Below are positions 24,201 to 33,853 of a stretch of 64,000 nt of DNA, piece after piece; the first letter of the stretch is position 1; the number at the start of each line of letters is the position of its first letter. Under the pieces are notes generated by a model that saw only the letters and a program-made list of their open reading frames with translations, searched no databases and was not told where the DNA came from. The stretch is from Allolobophora icterica (taxonomy: Eukaryota > Annelida > Clitellata > Crassiclitellata > Lumbricidae). Position numbers and translations under genes: made by a program. Location of the stretch: the NCBI GenBank assembly GCA_963556255.1, contig OY744617.1, positions 22,486,668 through 22,550,667 of the forward strand, written 5' to 3'.

Positions 24201-26866
24201 CTCCGTATGCAGTTGTCGGCCCCTACCGTCTGATGGAAAACAGTGTGCATTCACAAAACTAGTGGCCAATAATGCCTTGCATTCATTGGCTAAACTTTAG
24301 TACCTAGTCATCAATAGGCCAATGTCCTCATTGTACTCGGTACTTGAACACTAGGGTAAAACACAACATTACCTGGTAGCAATTAGAAAACCAGCCAACC
24401 TTCTCACAAAACTGCCAACAAGGTTCAAAAATGAGTACTCAAGTTTCTATAACATCCCAATATGCATATCCAAGAAATGGTGATAAGAATTAATTTTTAA
24501 AAACACTCCACAGGATAGGCAAAACTAGGCAGCTATGCTTTGATTCAATGACTGTGTATGTGAGCCCTAGTCAGTAAAAGTTTTGTAATAGTCTGGTCAA
24601 AAAGCAAATGGCTCCAGCTGTTTTGGCTCCTTTGATATCAGAAGAGCTCTCCTTCAAGCATGAAAAAGGCCCAAATTTCTGTTCTGATCAGTACCAAAAA
24701 CATCACCTTTCACATAAACTTGTCTCACCACTTTAGCACTACTGGTACTCTTCTGAATTCATCAGAAAAATCCTGTACTTAGAATGGCTGGAAATAATAC
24801 CCACAGTCCTCTGATGCAAGCATCTAGCCATCTGAGGAGCAAGAAGATAAAGATGAAGATGCTAAAGTCCAGTTACAACAATTCTGAGATACCTACCCTG
24901 CTCTAAGACTGACCTGAGGGTAGTGGCTGGCACTGTACAAGACAACATCGTTCCTTTTGAAGAAGGCTTTAATTTTTGACAGAAGTTCTTTGTATTTGAC
25001 TGGCCAAGGCAACAAGAAAGTCCTGTCCAGAACAAGAAATCCACCCATAGAAGCACAGCATATAAAGCTCTGTTTCTGACCAATTCTCTGTATGTCAATG
25101 GCCATGCATTGCACTCTTCTACTGCTCTGCTTTTGGCAGGTCTGTACCGCCAATCATTCCACTCCTCACAGTGCTACTAGCACACTTCTTCAGCTTGCTG
25201 AATCCACCAGTTATCATCTAGCAGAATGCTATTATTCTCAGCTCCTTCCTTCTTTCTTACCTTCCATCATCACGACATATGCTGCACTTCAAAAGTACTG
25301 AGTGATCTGCACCATTGTATTGTACAGTAATTAACAATACAATCAATATAATATGATTAATATAATGTAGTAATTAATAATACTGTAGTTAATAAGCACT
25401 GGTCACTCATTACCTAGGCCATTCCATTGGTAATTCATGAAGAAATCTAATTATATGACTTAAATGTACAACACGGTGGAAATTGAACGAGACAATATTC
25501 CCCCAAACAGCTCAGATACTCAAGTTCTTGGTTGCAATCATGGCAAGACATGTTGCAACCAACTAGTTCAGTCCACGACTCAGGGTGAACTGGTTGTCCC
25601 TCTCACAGGCACTTCAACAATACAAGATCAATGCAAGATCTTACACAACACAACACCATGCAACTTTTATGGTTATACCATAGCTCTTACTTTGAACCTC
25701 TGAGCAGGAATGCAACAAGTTCCTTTTACCAACACTTGAAAACTCTCCTCTTTCATCATGGCTGGGCTGGTAGTGTTTCCAAACACATACCTTGAAGACG
25801 TGCTATTTCTCCACATAAATAAATTTAAAAAAAATCAAAATGGAAAGCTATGAAAGGAAGCCAACGTAACCGACTCACATAACGGCAACTGAAAAATCAC
25901 ATCAGAGGTTACAGAATCAAATCAGTAACATTCAAAGAACAGCTCCTGATAGTAAAAACTGTCATACCTTTTACTGCCTTGAAATTCACATTCAACTTGT
26001 AACGAGTCCTACAATCAGAAAGCAATAAATTTTTTTTACTTTCTTCAACTTCAAAAGCACTCAGACATAACGGATCGCAGCTTGGTAATAGGATGCTGGC
26101 TAGCACATTGAAGTTATGCAATGCAGAGTACAGTTAGTACTTTCAACACCGGCCAAGTGGGTCAACTTTCCCTTTTACCTGCACATGTTAGCAAGACACA
26201 CATAATTCATTCTGGAAATGTATATAGCGCCTCTTCAAGAGACCTAGTCAGAGGCGAATTTATGTACTTATGAACTACAAAGCCCCATATACAGTAACCA
26301 GAGCACATTAATATGTAAACTGACATCAGTTTCAAACACAGATTTGTCAACTGGACAGAATATACAGCCATTAACAGCACCCTGCCAACATGGCCTACTA
26401 TCCTATCCTTCAGCCTATTACCCTTCAGCCTATTATCCTATTATAATCATGCTTTAGGCCCATGGGCGGCAATCCCGGTGGGTCGAAGGGGACAAGACCC
26501 CACCTTTAACAGCGGGGACACGGTATACAGTTGTCCCCCCTCCAAATTCTGAAGAAATACCAATACCAAAATTTGTCACCTCTTTTTTACCAGATCAGTT
26601 CAAAAGTGTCTTGTGTCCCCCCACCTGTCAAACATGATCACCGCCAGTGGCTTTAGCCTACTACCATTTAGTGCAACCAAAATAACAACATCTGAGGAAT
26701 TGGGTACATATAACAAAAGGGGAAATCGAAGAATTCCTTCCAGTCACTTTGGTTTTAAGAAGTTAGCACTGACCGGGAGGCTCGAAGAGGCGCTTTTGTT
26801 CTGCTTCAGACCCAGGAACAATGCATCATAAATGGCCGCATAGACAGGATCCACTGGCTGACTCAT
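12279..26866 (-). CDS. MAP3K2/3: MAP3K2/3-type (MEKK2/3) serine/threonine kinase, 12 coding exons, 520 aa
   Basis: Exons in coding order: 26774-26866, 25968-26008, 24914-25022, 23913-24035, 22595-22771, 21344-21408, 20379-20491, 18044-18177, 16941-17066, 13943-14072, 13210-13399, 12279-12540. All phases match and the sum is 1563 nt. Residues about 34-112 form a PB1 domain ([36 protein letters not shown]). The linker has [13 protein letters not shown], a Ser-rich stretch and GTYPKTKP, as in MEKK2/3. The kinase spans about 243-512: P-loop GSGPVG (250-255), Lys272, [14 protein letters not shown] with Asp368, DFG 386-388, LAPE ending at 418, [11 protein letters not shown]. Known role: MAP3K upstream of MKK5/ERK5 and the JNK/p38 arms. 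Oddities: Asp293 replaces the usual helix-C Glu, and the APE-side loop reads [15 protein letters not shown]. An acceptor just before the ATG implies at least one upstream untranslated exon. Confidence 0.92.
13478..13585. repeat. Dispersed repeat R3, copy 1 (MAP3K intron)
   Basis: TACTCTGGCAGTGCCAGTCC, then AAGCCTGG, GGAGGGCAACGCTAAT, GTCGTTAAACTGAAACTACT. The same series is at 45165-45325. The stem-like GGCAGTGCC resembles a retroelement 3' end. Confidence 0.7.
14585..14955 (+). mobile_element. 3' fragment of a non-LTR retrotransposon (or its SINE)
   Basis: From about 14825 the + strand encodes a short tail, [19 protein letters not shown], ending in a stop at about 14957. This looks like the C-terminus of a LINE polyprotein. 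Upstream GAAGGCAATGGCAAACCACC is a motif typical of RTE-like 3' ends. AT dinucleotide runs lie on both sides (14566-14600, 14957-14967). It sits in the intron between MAP3K exons 9 and 10. Confidence 0.6.
14968..15013 (+). repeat. Left terminal inverted repeat of the mariner element
   Basis: 46 bp identical to the reverse complement of 16452-16497. Expected transposase-binding site. Confidence 0.95.
15173..16240 (+). CDS. Tc1/mariner-family transposase, DD37D, 355 aa
   Basis: Cut-and-paste transposase. Residues 1-125 hold two helix-turn-helix-like segments separated by GSGRPKSS, a GRPR-like basic motif. The catalytic acids are visible: Asp155 in FFTDEKLF, Asp253 in [11 protein letters not shown] and Asp291 in [12 protein letters not shown]. 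There are 37 residues between the last two, a DD37D (maT-like) spacing rather than DD34E (Tc1) or DD34D (classic mariner). The length, about 350 aa, is typical for a full protein and there is no internal stop or frameshift. The ATG at 15173 is the first in frame, 160 bp inside the left end. Whether it is expressed cannot be seen. Confidence 0.95.
   Translation: MLSFEDKILIKNLRECKNYSSRRLIKEFPNKNWKRKTLDDFLRKLRTTGSVERAAGSGRPKSSRTEDNIAAVNELVQSQEDKPKTHLSTRQIARELNLTQTTVRRIIHNDLELKCLKRRRAQELTTANRQSRLVRARQLLQRFSVSDVGFIFFTDEKLFTVAAPSNTQNDRLYVPRSVSKKQISSDRLLRTKTTFSKSLMVSVGISKLGRTEVIFVDPGAKINGQYYRDVMLAQHLLPQMRHIAGDMFIFQQDSAPAHRARETIEYLSRNAPYFIGPEMWPPNSPDLNPLDYSIWSIMEQRVYQQRIQNTDELRQCLVSVWNDLEQHLIDTAIDQWRRRLAKCVREKGSHFEHKL
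16452..16497 (-). repeat. Right terminal inverted repeat of the mariner element
   Basis: 46 bp, exact inverted copy of 14968-15013, followed by the TA target duplicate. Confidence 0.95.
17224..17572. repeat. Minisatellite in a MAP3K intron
   Basis: Tandem copies of a ~23-bp unit, GACTGTGACCTTTCAAAGTA plus ATT, with TGACC and TGGCC variants. A shorter variant, GGCCTTAATTGACTGT, is interspersed at intervals and gives a higher-order pattern. There are about 15 units in all. Confidence 0.92.
17573..18000. other. MAP3K intron, nothing recognised
   Basis: No exon, repeat or RNA recognised between the minisatellite and kinase exon 8 (18044-18177). Confidence 0.4.
18445..19044. mobile_element. hAT-like non-autonomous element (600 bp)
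   Basis: The left end CAGCGCCGGCCTTAGG and right end CTAAGGCCGGCACTG are inverted repeats. The flanks share CTACACT (18438-18444 and 19045-19051), a 7-8 bp duplication depending on assignment of one C. GGGCCC-rich subterminal blocks resemble those of the element at 10231. Confidence 0.85.
19067..19345 (+). repeat. tRNA-derived SINE family B, longest copy
   Basis: The head has an A-box-like TTAGCTACATTGGTTAGAGT and a B-box-like GGGTTCGCCTCCC. The body has TTCAAACGGGCAGCAG and ends GGTCAAGGCCATACAGTCGC then TATATAAA. Body matches are at 23240-23420 (reverse) and 44940-45085 (forward). Confidence 0.75.
20723..20792 (+). repeat. ~70-bp hairpin repeat, copy 1
   Basis: Inverted arms TAACACTTTAACGACGAG and CTCGTCGTTAAAGTGTTTA flank a ~32-nt loop containing GGTTTCCC and TTTTTAGTACAC. 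Four other copies exist in the window (22230, 52589, 58230, 60581). Confidence 0.85.
21538..21825. mobile_element. hAT-like non-autonomous element (288 bp)
   Basis: Starts CATGGGCGTCTGGAGG and ends CCTGCGGACGCCCATG, nearly perfect inverted ends. Perfect 8-bp duplication CTTCTGTC at 21530-21537 and 21826-21833. In a MAP3K intron. Confidence 0.92.
22230..22305 (+). repeat. ~70-bp hairpin repeat, copy 2
   Basis: Arms TTAACCCTTTAACGACAAG and CATCGTTAAAGTGTTAAGGG; loop with GGTTAGTTTTCC and TTTTAGTGCACGC. Same orientation as copies 1 and 3. Confidence 0.85.
22837..23045 (-). repeat. tRNA-derived SINE family A, copy 1 (head missing)
   Basis: The body text GAAGTGTTAGCGACTTCATT and CTCATCTTCCCACC is shared with 56829-57108 and 59866-60119. 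A purine tract of GAA/GAG repeats (22837-22902) is its 3' tail on the - strand. The tRNA-like head present in the other two copies is absent, so this copy is 5'-truncated. Confidence 0.8.
23240..23420 (-). repeat. SINE family B, partial copy
   Basis: Reverse-orientation match to 19190-19345: TATATAGCGGCCGTATGGCC, then GACCCTGCTC, CCACCCGTTTGAATAGGCAC, GATATAAATCTCTGAAA. Confidence 0.75.
23575..23845 (+). mobile_element. 3' fragment of a non-LTR retrotransposon
   Basis: The frame reads [37 protein letters not shown] and, after a frame change near the end, [19 protein letters not shown] then stop. This is the conserved segment after the reverse transcriptase domain in one animal LINE type. The stop is followed by a GAATGAATGAACGAA tail. 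5'-truncated and frame-damaged. Confidence 0.8.
26461..26649. mobile_element. Probable hAT-like element (~189 bp)
   Basis: Imperfect inverted ends CATGGGCGGCAATC and GATCACCGCCAGTG. The flanks GCTTTAGG and GCTTTAGC match 7 of 8 but the left one is offset by 2 nt from the element end. Old or damaged copy. Confidence 0.55.
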
Positions 26867-26917
26867 ATCTACAAAAACATGACAACATGACTTAAGGCAA
26901 GGTTATAATATTGTATT

Positions 26918-27215
26918 GTATTGTAATCGGGCATTTATAAAGTGCTTCTAGCGGGAGAGCCATTCAGAAGCACTCCCAGTGCAAGAGATCCTGAGAGAAA
27001 AAGCAATTTTTAAGAAAGGTAAAAGAGGAAGAGACGTTACCTGAGAGAACAGAAGAACGAACGAAAGGAGGAAGCTCATTCCAAAGAGCAGGTCCAATGG
27101 AAGCAAAAGATCTAGAATTTCTACATTGAGCCAATGAAGTCCTGACATGGGGAACAAGGAGGTCCAAACGGTCAGACACAAAAAGGTAGTGAACAAGAAG
27201 ACAACATGTGACAAA
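26918..27215 (-). mobile_element. L2/CR1-like LINE 3' fragment
   Basis: The - strand frame encodes SDRLDLLVPHVRTSLAQC, SFASIGPALWNELPPFVRSS, SFTFLKNCFF and a stop, the usual C-terminus after the reverse transcriptase in L2/CR1 LINEs. On its 3' side is GCACTTTATAAATGCC and a TACAA repeat tail (TTGTATTGTATTG on the + strand). Confidence 0.85.
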
Positions 27216-27709
27216 CTAAGATAAGATCAACATAAAGTTTAAAACAGTAGGTAAGACACATGGAAGCAACACTGAGTACAACAAAACAGTCAGATAGGAC
27301 ATACCAGGAGACAGAGTAGTTATGGGCATTAAATCTAGGTGTCTTAATTTCTCATTTTCTACGACTTTTTAACCTCCTATCCTGTGCCAAGAGATTTGAA
27401 ACTGGTGTCATGTTGGTGTCTTAATTTCTCATTGTCTGATCCTTTTTAAGCTCCCATCTTGTGTTGAGAGATTTAAAACAGGTGTCTCGTTGTTCAATTA
27501 CTTAAGTACTGGTAAGTTAGCACCTCAGCTGATAGATTCACTGTGACAAAACTCTTGACTTGTTTCAATACAGGCATGTCAACAAATGTGTGCTACCTTA
27601 AAATTTTTACCTTTCTCCTTTACGGTTGCACGACTTGCAACAGTGATATACCAAAACTTTACATGTTCATCAGGCATCTCTGTATGCACGTCTCTCCATA
27701 TTTATTACA

Positions 27710-27800
27710 ACTGTAATGTAATGTAATGACAGATTTATATAGCGCCTCTTTAAGAAAAACTCATCAGAGGCACTCTTGACCTAATGATGGAAACCAGGAT
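27710..27800 (-). repeat. LINE 3' end
   Basis: GTAATGTAATGTAATG tract next to TTTATATAGCGCCTCTTTAA: reverse-orientation LINE tail as at 3095 and 36533. Confidence 0.7.
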
Positions 27801-27875
27801 CGAACAAAATGGGTTTCAAGCGCTTACGGAATACAGCTAAAGAAAGACCAAGAAGCTCATGTCGTAAGATGCTAA

Positions 27876-28275
27876 CCTTATCGAATAGCATTTTTACTAT
27901 TTGGCCGAATACGACATACTATTCAACCAAACATGAATAGCAGGTGACGACAGAGAGGGGCATAGGTAAAACCAGACACAAGAACATGTATTTGAAAATG
28001 TTTAATATAACTCACTTTCATACAGTAGTTCAGCATCATATTGCCTTCAATTCTGAATTTCTTTATGTCACATTACACAAGAAAGTAACTGTCCTTCTTA
28101 CTTAAAGTTATGCAAGGTTGCTGGCAGAAAGATTAAATGTTCCAAATTCTGATGTGAAAAGGCTTTTACTATTCGTATTCTGCTTAAAAACTATTGGCCG
28201 AATATGAATAAACTATTTGGAGCACTATGCGGTCTGAAGCGAATCAAATATGAATATTTGGTACAGCGCTGATAT
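27876..28275. repeat. Candidate old hAT-like element with AT-rich palindromes
   Basis: The right end reads GAATATTTGGTACAGCGCTG, which in reverse is CAGCGCTGTACCAAATATTC, a hAT-like start. Inside, CGAATAG, TTTGGCCGAATA and CCGAATATGAATA recur in both orientations. The left end and target duplication could not be fixed. Confidence 0.4.
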
Positions 28276-28333
28276 TTATACAGCACCCTCTAAGAATCTC
28301 ACGAAAGCTCCAAAACACGGCCATCAAACAGAT

Positions 28334-28442
28334 CTCAAAGGTGTGACTTAAAATAAGTCAAAAATGTGTTTTCAAAGGTGTGACTTAAAATAAGTAGAAA
28401 ATGTCATTTCAAAGGTGTGACTTAAAATAAGTAGCTTTTGAA
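28334..28442. repeat. Three-copy tandem repeat (~37-38 bp unit)
   Basis: CAAAGGTGTGACTTAAAATA begins at about 28335, 28373 and 28410, followed by AGT and a diverging A/T-rich spacer. Confidence 0.9.
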
Positions 28443-30968
28443 AGCTACATTAAAACCTTGAGCAGTTTCACTGGTAGATAATTCTGGCAAAATGCAGTCA
28501 TCCATATCATTAAACAAGCTTAAAGGAACATCATCCTTCAAATTCAGCTGTAATTAAGAAGATTCATCACGATCTCAACTGTAGCCATCAACTCAAAGAC
28601 TTCACTGGTGCCCAAGGAAAGTTTTCAGGAACCACCTGGTTCACAGGTGCTCAATCAAAACAGCATAAGTCACCTTCACACAAACCTTTGTCTGAAGTGG
28701 ACATGATGTGACAGTGAAACACATGTTTCCTTCCACTCTGGCCTCCAGTCAGAAACTAGGTCAACATCTTCGTCTGGAATGAGGTAAGTGGGTCACCACT
28801 TCCACCTGAAAGTTAACAACCATTACATTGGTTATGTTATATCATATATAGTGAAAATTTCAGCAAGTCACGTAGCTTAAAAATAAGTACCCGGGTAAAT
28901 TGGCCCAGTCTTCATATGAGAATTATGCTACTACAATGGTAGCCGCTACAGAGAGCATGCCATATAAGACTAAATATTGTATTAGCAGAGGACAATAGAG
29001 CTGGAGTAGCTATATAAATTACAGTACAGAGAAGATTAAGAAATAGGATGTCATTCAGAGATCCTGCTTGTACTCTGTGAGCATGAACAAGAGAGACAGA
29101 GAGAGCGCGGATTACCAATAGCAGATGAATTCATCAGCGTCCGATCGCCACCCAGCAGTTCACCATTCAGAAGCAGGAGTCTGGTATTACACAGGGCAAA
29201 CTAGTTGTGCCCCCATAAATTATAGCAAATATCCTATTCAGGGTGTGTACAGTGTACACGTTTTTAAAAATTGGTAACAGATCATAGGAAGCGAGAGGAC
29301 TCTGGATGCTTAAGCTGCTTTCACATTAGTCATCCTACAGCAGCATCATACAATCTGCATTCTCTTGGGCTGAATATGGAATTATAAGGTAGTTATTTGT
29401 AAGACTATGTACACTAAAGAGTCTATCGGAAAGTCGTTCTTATTGAAAGAAAGGATATCAAACTATCAACAATCTTCAAAATTGACTCTGCAGTAAAATC
29501 AAACAAGGAGCTTTATCCAGAAGCAGAAAAAACAATTTATGAATCTTATTCAAAGCTATGGGCTGCAAGGAATCAAGAATATGCGGGGCAGATGATGGCT
29601 AAGAAAACTCGTACATGCAGATGTTGCAGAAATTCTATGTGAATGCCAGAAATTTTGCCGATAAGCTTTGTCAGGAAGCTTTGCTTCACAGTGGACAAAG
29701 TTAAGCATGGCTAGGCACACGAAAGGTTACTCATTTTGACATAAGGGGAATTTCCTCTTTTTTCAAACAGCTCTATCAGGACTGACTGAAGCTGCTCTGC
29801 CAATTGCATAGTCATCTGCGCACAAGCGAGACGACCAAAATGAGGAACCAAAAGTTTTTTCTTAAATTTACCAGCTCTAGTTCGTGCCAGGAATGAAATG
29901 AAATGTAATGTAATGTAACGTAATAACCTCTCAGAGACGCTAATGTAATTGTTGTCCAGTTTGGAGGTGTTTTAATGAGAAATAGTATTCTTACTGCTGT
30001 GATGCTAACTGCCGGTCACTCTACGGATGGTATTGTTAGGCAGCATGAAACTCAGGCAATCCTATCTAACAAATCACCTCAACTGTGAATTAAAATTGAG
30101 TAGGAAACTTTGTGAAGATATTCACATTTACTAAGAACTGAACCCAGCCTTCTGTATATAAGCGTACTGTGGTCATAAAACTGCACCAACAAGCCAAGAG
30201 GCTGAGTCAACACTCTACCTGGTTCAGGATGACAGAAAATAGCACCTACGTTAATGTAGTATGGTACCAGGCTCATTTTAGGACAAGAATCAAACTTGTG
30301 CCACATCTAACACAGTACCTAAGTCAATGTAAACAGTATCCAAGTCAACACAGCACATGTATGTCACCGTAGCATCAGGCCAACATGGTACATGGCAATT
30401 TGTATCAGAGTCAACAGAATAGCAGTCAACATAACAGCAAACACGGCAACACTCGTGAGATACCACGATGTGATCCTTTGACAGGGAAGGGTTACATTGC
30501 TAGATTACTGCATAAATGATAAGAAAACACTTGCTTTTTTATTTACTTATTTTATCATTTTTATTTCGATTTATTATTACTTCAATGTTTTACAATCAAT
30601 GCTTCTAGCTTCTGTCCCATTGTGCGTTTGCTAATGGTGTAATAAAGAATATACTTACTTTACTTACTTACTCAGCAGTGTGCTAGCATAACTTCGGTAT
30701 CACAGCCAACACTGCACCATATTGAACGTAATACTCCAATAAAAACATGTCAAGATGTTCAATTATATTAACTGATAACAAACAAACTGTATACGCGTAG
30801 ACAATATGAAGACGCTGATAAAACACTTTAGGTTCCAAAGATCAGCTGAAAACATAAAGAGGTATCTGTTGTCATTTCTATCTCTAGTGCTTTCCGAGTA
30901 AATACGTAGGAGCATTCATATTGACCAAAGTACTTCAGCTTGTAGGTAACTTACTCACTTCCTCTGGA
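28443..30968. other. Upstream flank of MAP3K, no supported gene
   Basis: Presumably holds 5' introns or untranslated exons of the kinase gene or plain intergenic DNA. A GAAATGAAATGTAATGTAATG tract at 29892-29925 followed by CTCTCAGAGACG is another reverse LINE tail. No coding exon could be justified. Confidence 0.45.
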
Positions 30969-30969
30969 A

Positions 30970-31252
30970 TGCATTGTATGAATTCATTCATCCGGAAAGA
31001 CCACTTGAAACCATTTTCAAAGGGCCTTCCTTATTTTATACACCGCTAACATCGCATAAGACCCAATTTGTAGCAACAGACGCCGTGACTTTAATGATAC
31101 GGTGCATCAACTTTCCAAAGTCATGCAACTCAGCAATTAGACATAAATTATATGATAGATTATATGACAGACATATATGAATGCACCTCTAACTGGTCTA
31201 TGCCACGAGAGGCTTTATAAATGTCCATATACAATACAATACAATACAATGT
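30970..31252 (+). repeat. LINE 3' end with ATACA repeat tail
   Basis: The end reads CACGAGAGGCTTTATAAATG then tandem ATACA units (31222-31250), the same arrangement as the L2-like copy ending near 32065. Confidence 0.65.
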
Positions 31253-31539
31253 ATACTGTCACTACACAAAACCACAACAACCAGCACACAAAACAGCCAC
31301 CTTCAACGATTCTGAGTTATGGTTTTCTGGTTGGCTTCACATAACAATAGGCTACTGGTTGCCTGTCCTCCACAGCTAAACCAGTTCTTTGGGTTATGGG
31401 GTTTTCTTACAGGTAAATGAACAGCTGGACAGTCTTCCTACATTGCTTCTGTTGCTTGAGATCGGTACTTGTATTGTATTGTATTGTATCTAAACATTTA
31501 TTGTTCATGTATGTTAACTAAATTCAACCACAGGATGAT

Positions 31540-32065
31540 TGAGTGTTAAAAAGCCAACACATAAGGTCCATCTCATGCCTCTGCAGTCAGTCCTAAATGC
31601 AGCTGCTAGATTAATAGCACGTCTGCCACGCTACTCATGCACTTCGTCCTTCATGTTTGAGCAACTGCACTGGCTTCCTCTCTCCGCACGTATTAAGTTC
31701 AAAATCCTCATTCTGGTTTCCAAGACAGAGTCTTGCCCCTAAATACTTAATTGATGCAATTCACTGGCCTCTTTCTGACTCCTTGTCCACTTTGCTCCTC
31801 GAACAGACTGGATCTTTTAGTTCCTCATACTAGAACACCTATGGCACAGACCCGATATTTTGCCTCAATTGGTCCCTCTCTCTGGAATACAGTCTCCTTC
31901 TACTCGCTCTCAAATTTTAGTAGGTAACACCTCGTCTTCATTTGCTTTCATCAAAACTTGTTCCTTTTCTTGTGGCCTTGCGCACTGGGAGCACCTCTGA
32001 ACGGTTCACCCTACTAGAGGCGCTTTATAGATGTTTAAATGCAATACAATACAATACAATACATA
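31540..32065 (+). mobile_element. L2/CR1-like LINE 3' fragment
   Basis: Encodes LQSVLNAAARLIARLP, FEQLHWLPLSARIKFKILIL and further diagnostic L2 residues, interrupted by a stop at 31740 and frameshifts. Ends GAGGCGCTTTATAGATG plus an ATACA repeat tail. Degenerate. Confidence 0.85.
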
Positions 32066-32075
32066 ATGACAGCAG

Positions 32076-33847
32076 GGGCATTCCACGTCAAATCAACACA
32101 GTCATCGTGCATCACCATCTCCGATTTTGTTAAAATTTGGTATGGTGATAAATCACCATGAAAAACTCTGAAAACCAAAATTTTTGATTTTTTTGGTCAA
32201 CCGATGTCCGAGATATGGGTCAATGAACATTGACCAAAACGAGCCAATTTTCGCTGACCGCCGATGTTCAAACTGCTGTATCTCAGCTTCTATTGCACCT
32301 AGAGACACAATTAAAATACCAAATTGAAGGTATTAAATAGCTCTGTCTGGGCAAAGCATTTAGAAATATTCATATTTAGTAGCAAAAATATTTTGAGCAA
32401 CTGTAACCTAGTGACACTGACCTAGGTCAGTTTGTCACTTCAGAATTTTATCAAATTTTGCCCATGTAAAGCTTTCACTGTTCTTAACAATTTGTGAAAA
32501 TTTCAGAGTGGGCGCTCTTATAGTTTTTTTACAGTGATTTTTTAAAGGTACAGTCATGGTTGCATTCGCGACCATCATTTCTCGCCCGATAGATCTGAAC
32601 TCTGTTGAAGACCCTGGTTTGCTGCAATACTTTCCTCGGATGTCAGCAAATACATTCTTCCAGTGATGGTTGTTGGCTGAACAGTTGTTAATATGTCCTG
32701 GGCATGACATTACTAAGATGTCTGTTGGAAGCGGATATCGATATGATTGAGCTGGTCCATGTTGGTGTAAAAAATTGACCACCTCATTTGTGTCCAGAAA
32801 TATTTGCAGAACACAGCCAAGCCACTAATGCCCATTATACTTTGCAGCGATGTAGCCCTTGATATCTGAGAGTTTAATCATGGTCTTGTTGTCGATCTCT
32901 ACAGACTGCTAGGCACGTTAAATTCTACTATCCAGGCTGCTGGAGAAGTCTTTCATTTCAACTGACTCGGCTGATACTGGGCAGATGCAGTGAAGCTTCT
33001 GTGTGCCTGCCAGATATACTTGAAAATTTTAATATTTACGGTTCTCCACTTAGCTGTCTATTTTAGGTAGTTTCTCGTAACTTCAGTTATAATAACATCA
33101 AAAAGTTCTATAAAATTGTAATTTATGTCATGCGAACATTCAGACAACAGGAAATACTCTGAAACCTAGAATTGAAACAAGATTTCATTTAAATAAGAAA
33201 ATAAGTAGGCATGTAAGTAAGCCTAATTTTTGTTCAGCATGTTGTGTGAGATAATGTTAGTACACTGAACAAAAATCATTGATGTTAACAGCTGGGATTC
33301 AGCAGTTAAACATTCATGGAAAATCAACGGTTGCCATGAAAGTCGCGAATTGCGACCATGACTGTACCTTTAAAAAATCACTGTAAAAAAACTATATGAG
33401 CGCCCACTCTGAAATTTTCAACAATTGTTAAGAACAACGAAAGCTTTGCATGGAAAAAATTTGATAAAATTCTGAGGTGACAAACTGACCTAGGTCAGTG
33501 TCACTAGGTTACAGTTGCTAAAAAAATTTTTTTAACTGAATATTAATGTTTCTGAATGCTTTGCCCAGATAGAGCTATTTAATACCTTCAATTTGGTATT
33601 TTAATTGTGTCTCTAGGTGCAATAGAAGCTGAGATACAGCAGTTTGAACATCAGCGGTCAGCGAAAATCGGCCCATTTTGGTCAATGTTCATTGACCCAT
33701 ATCTCGGACATCGGTTGACCAAAAAATCAAAAATTTTGGTTTTGAGAGTTTTTCATGGTGGTTTGTCACCATACCAAATTTCAACAAAATTGGAGACGAT
33801 GACGTCCATTTTTTTTCTAAAGTGTGTTGATTTGACGTGGAATGCCC
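32076..33847. mobile_element. Long-inverted-repeat DNA element (1772 bp) of unrecognised family
   Basis: The outermost bases are GGGCATTCCACGTCAAATCA and its inverse. The two arms, roughly 32076-32575 and 33345-33847, match throughout as inverted copies with scattered differences. They include a palindromic ACTGACCTAGGTCAGT centre, TACCAAATTGAAGGTATTAA and AAAGGTACAGTCATGGT. The flanks show a perfect 6-bp duplication CAGCAG (32070-32075 and 33848-33853). The ~770-bp middle holds a decayed reading frame on the - strand. Confidence 0.9.
32435..32870 (-). pseudogene. Decayed protein-coding remnant inside the long-TIR element
   Basis: The - strand reads DIKGYIAAKYNGH, stop, WLGCVLQIFLDTNEVVNFLH, QHGPAQSYRYPLPTDILVMS, then a downstream stretch that runs into the left arm. 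The W-GxVL...EVxxxFLHxHGP...YPxPxDI pattern looks like the C-terminal part of a transposon-encoded protein, but I cannot name the family. There is at least one in-frame stop. The call that it is the element's own protein is inferred from its location. Confidence 0.5.
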
Positions 33848-33853
33848 CAGCAG

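Noticed and set aside
28735..28810. Possible upstream MAP3K exon (acceptor-like CTCATTCCAG)
   Set aside because: The encoded peptide has no similarity to the N-terminus of MEKK2/3, and the PB1 domain is already complete from exons 2-4.
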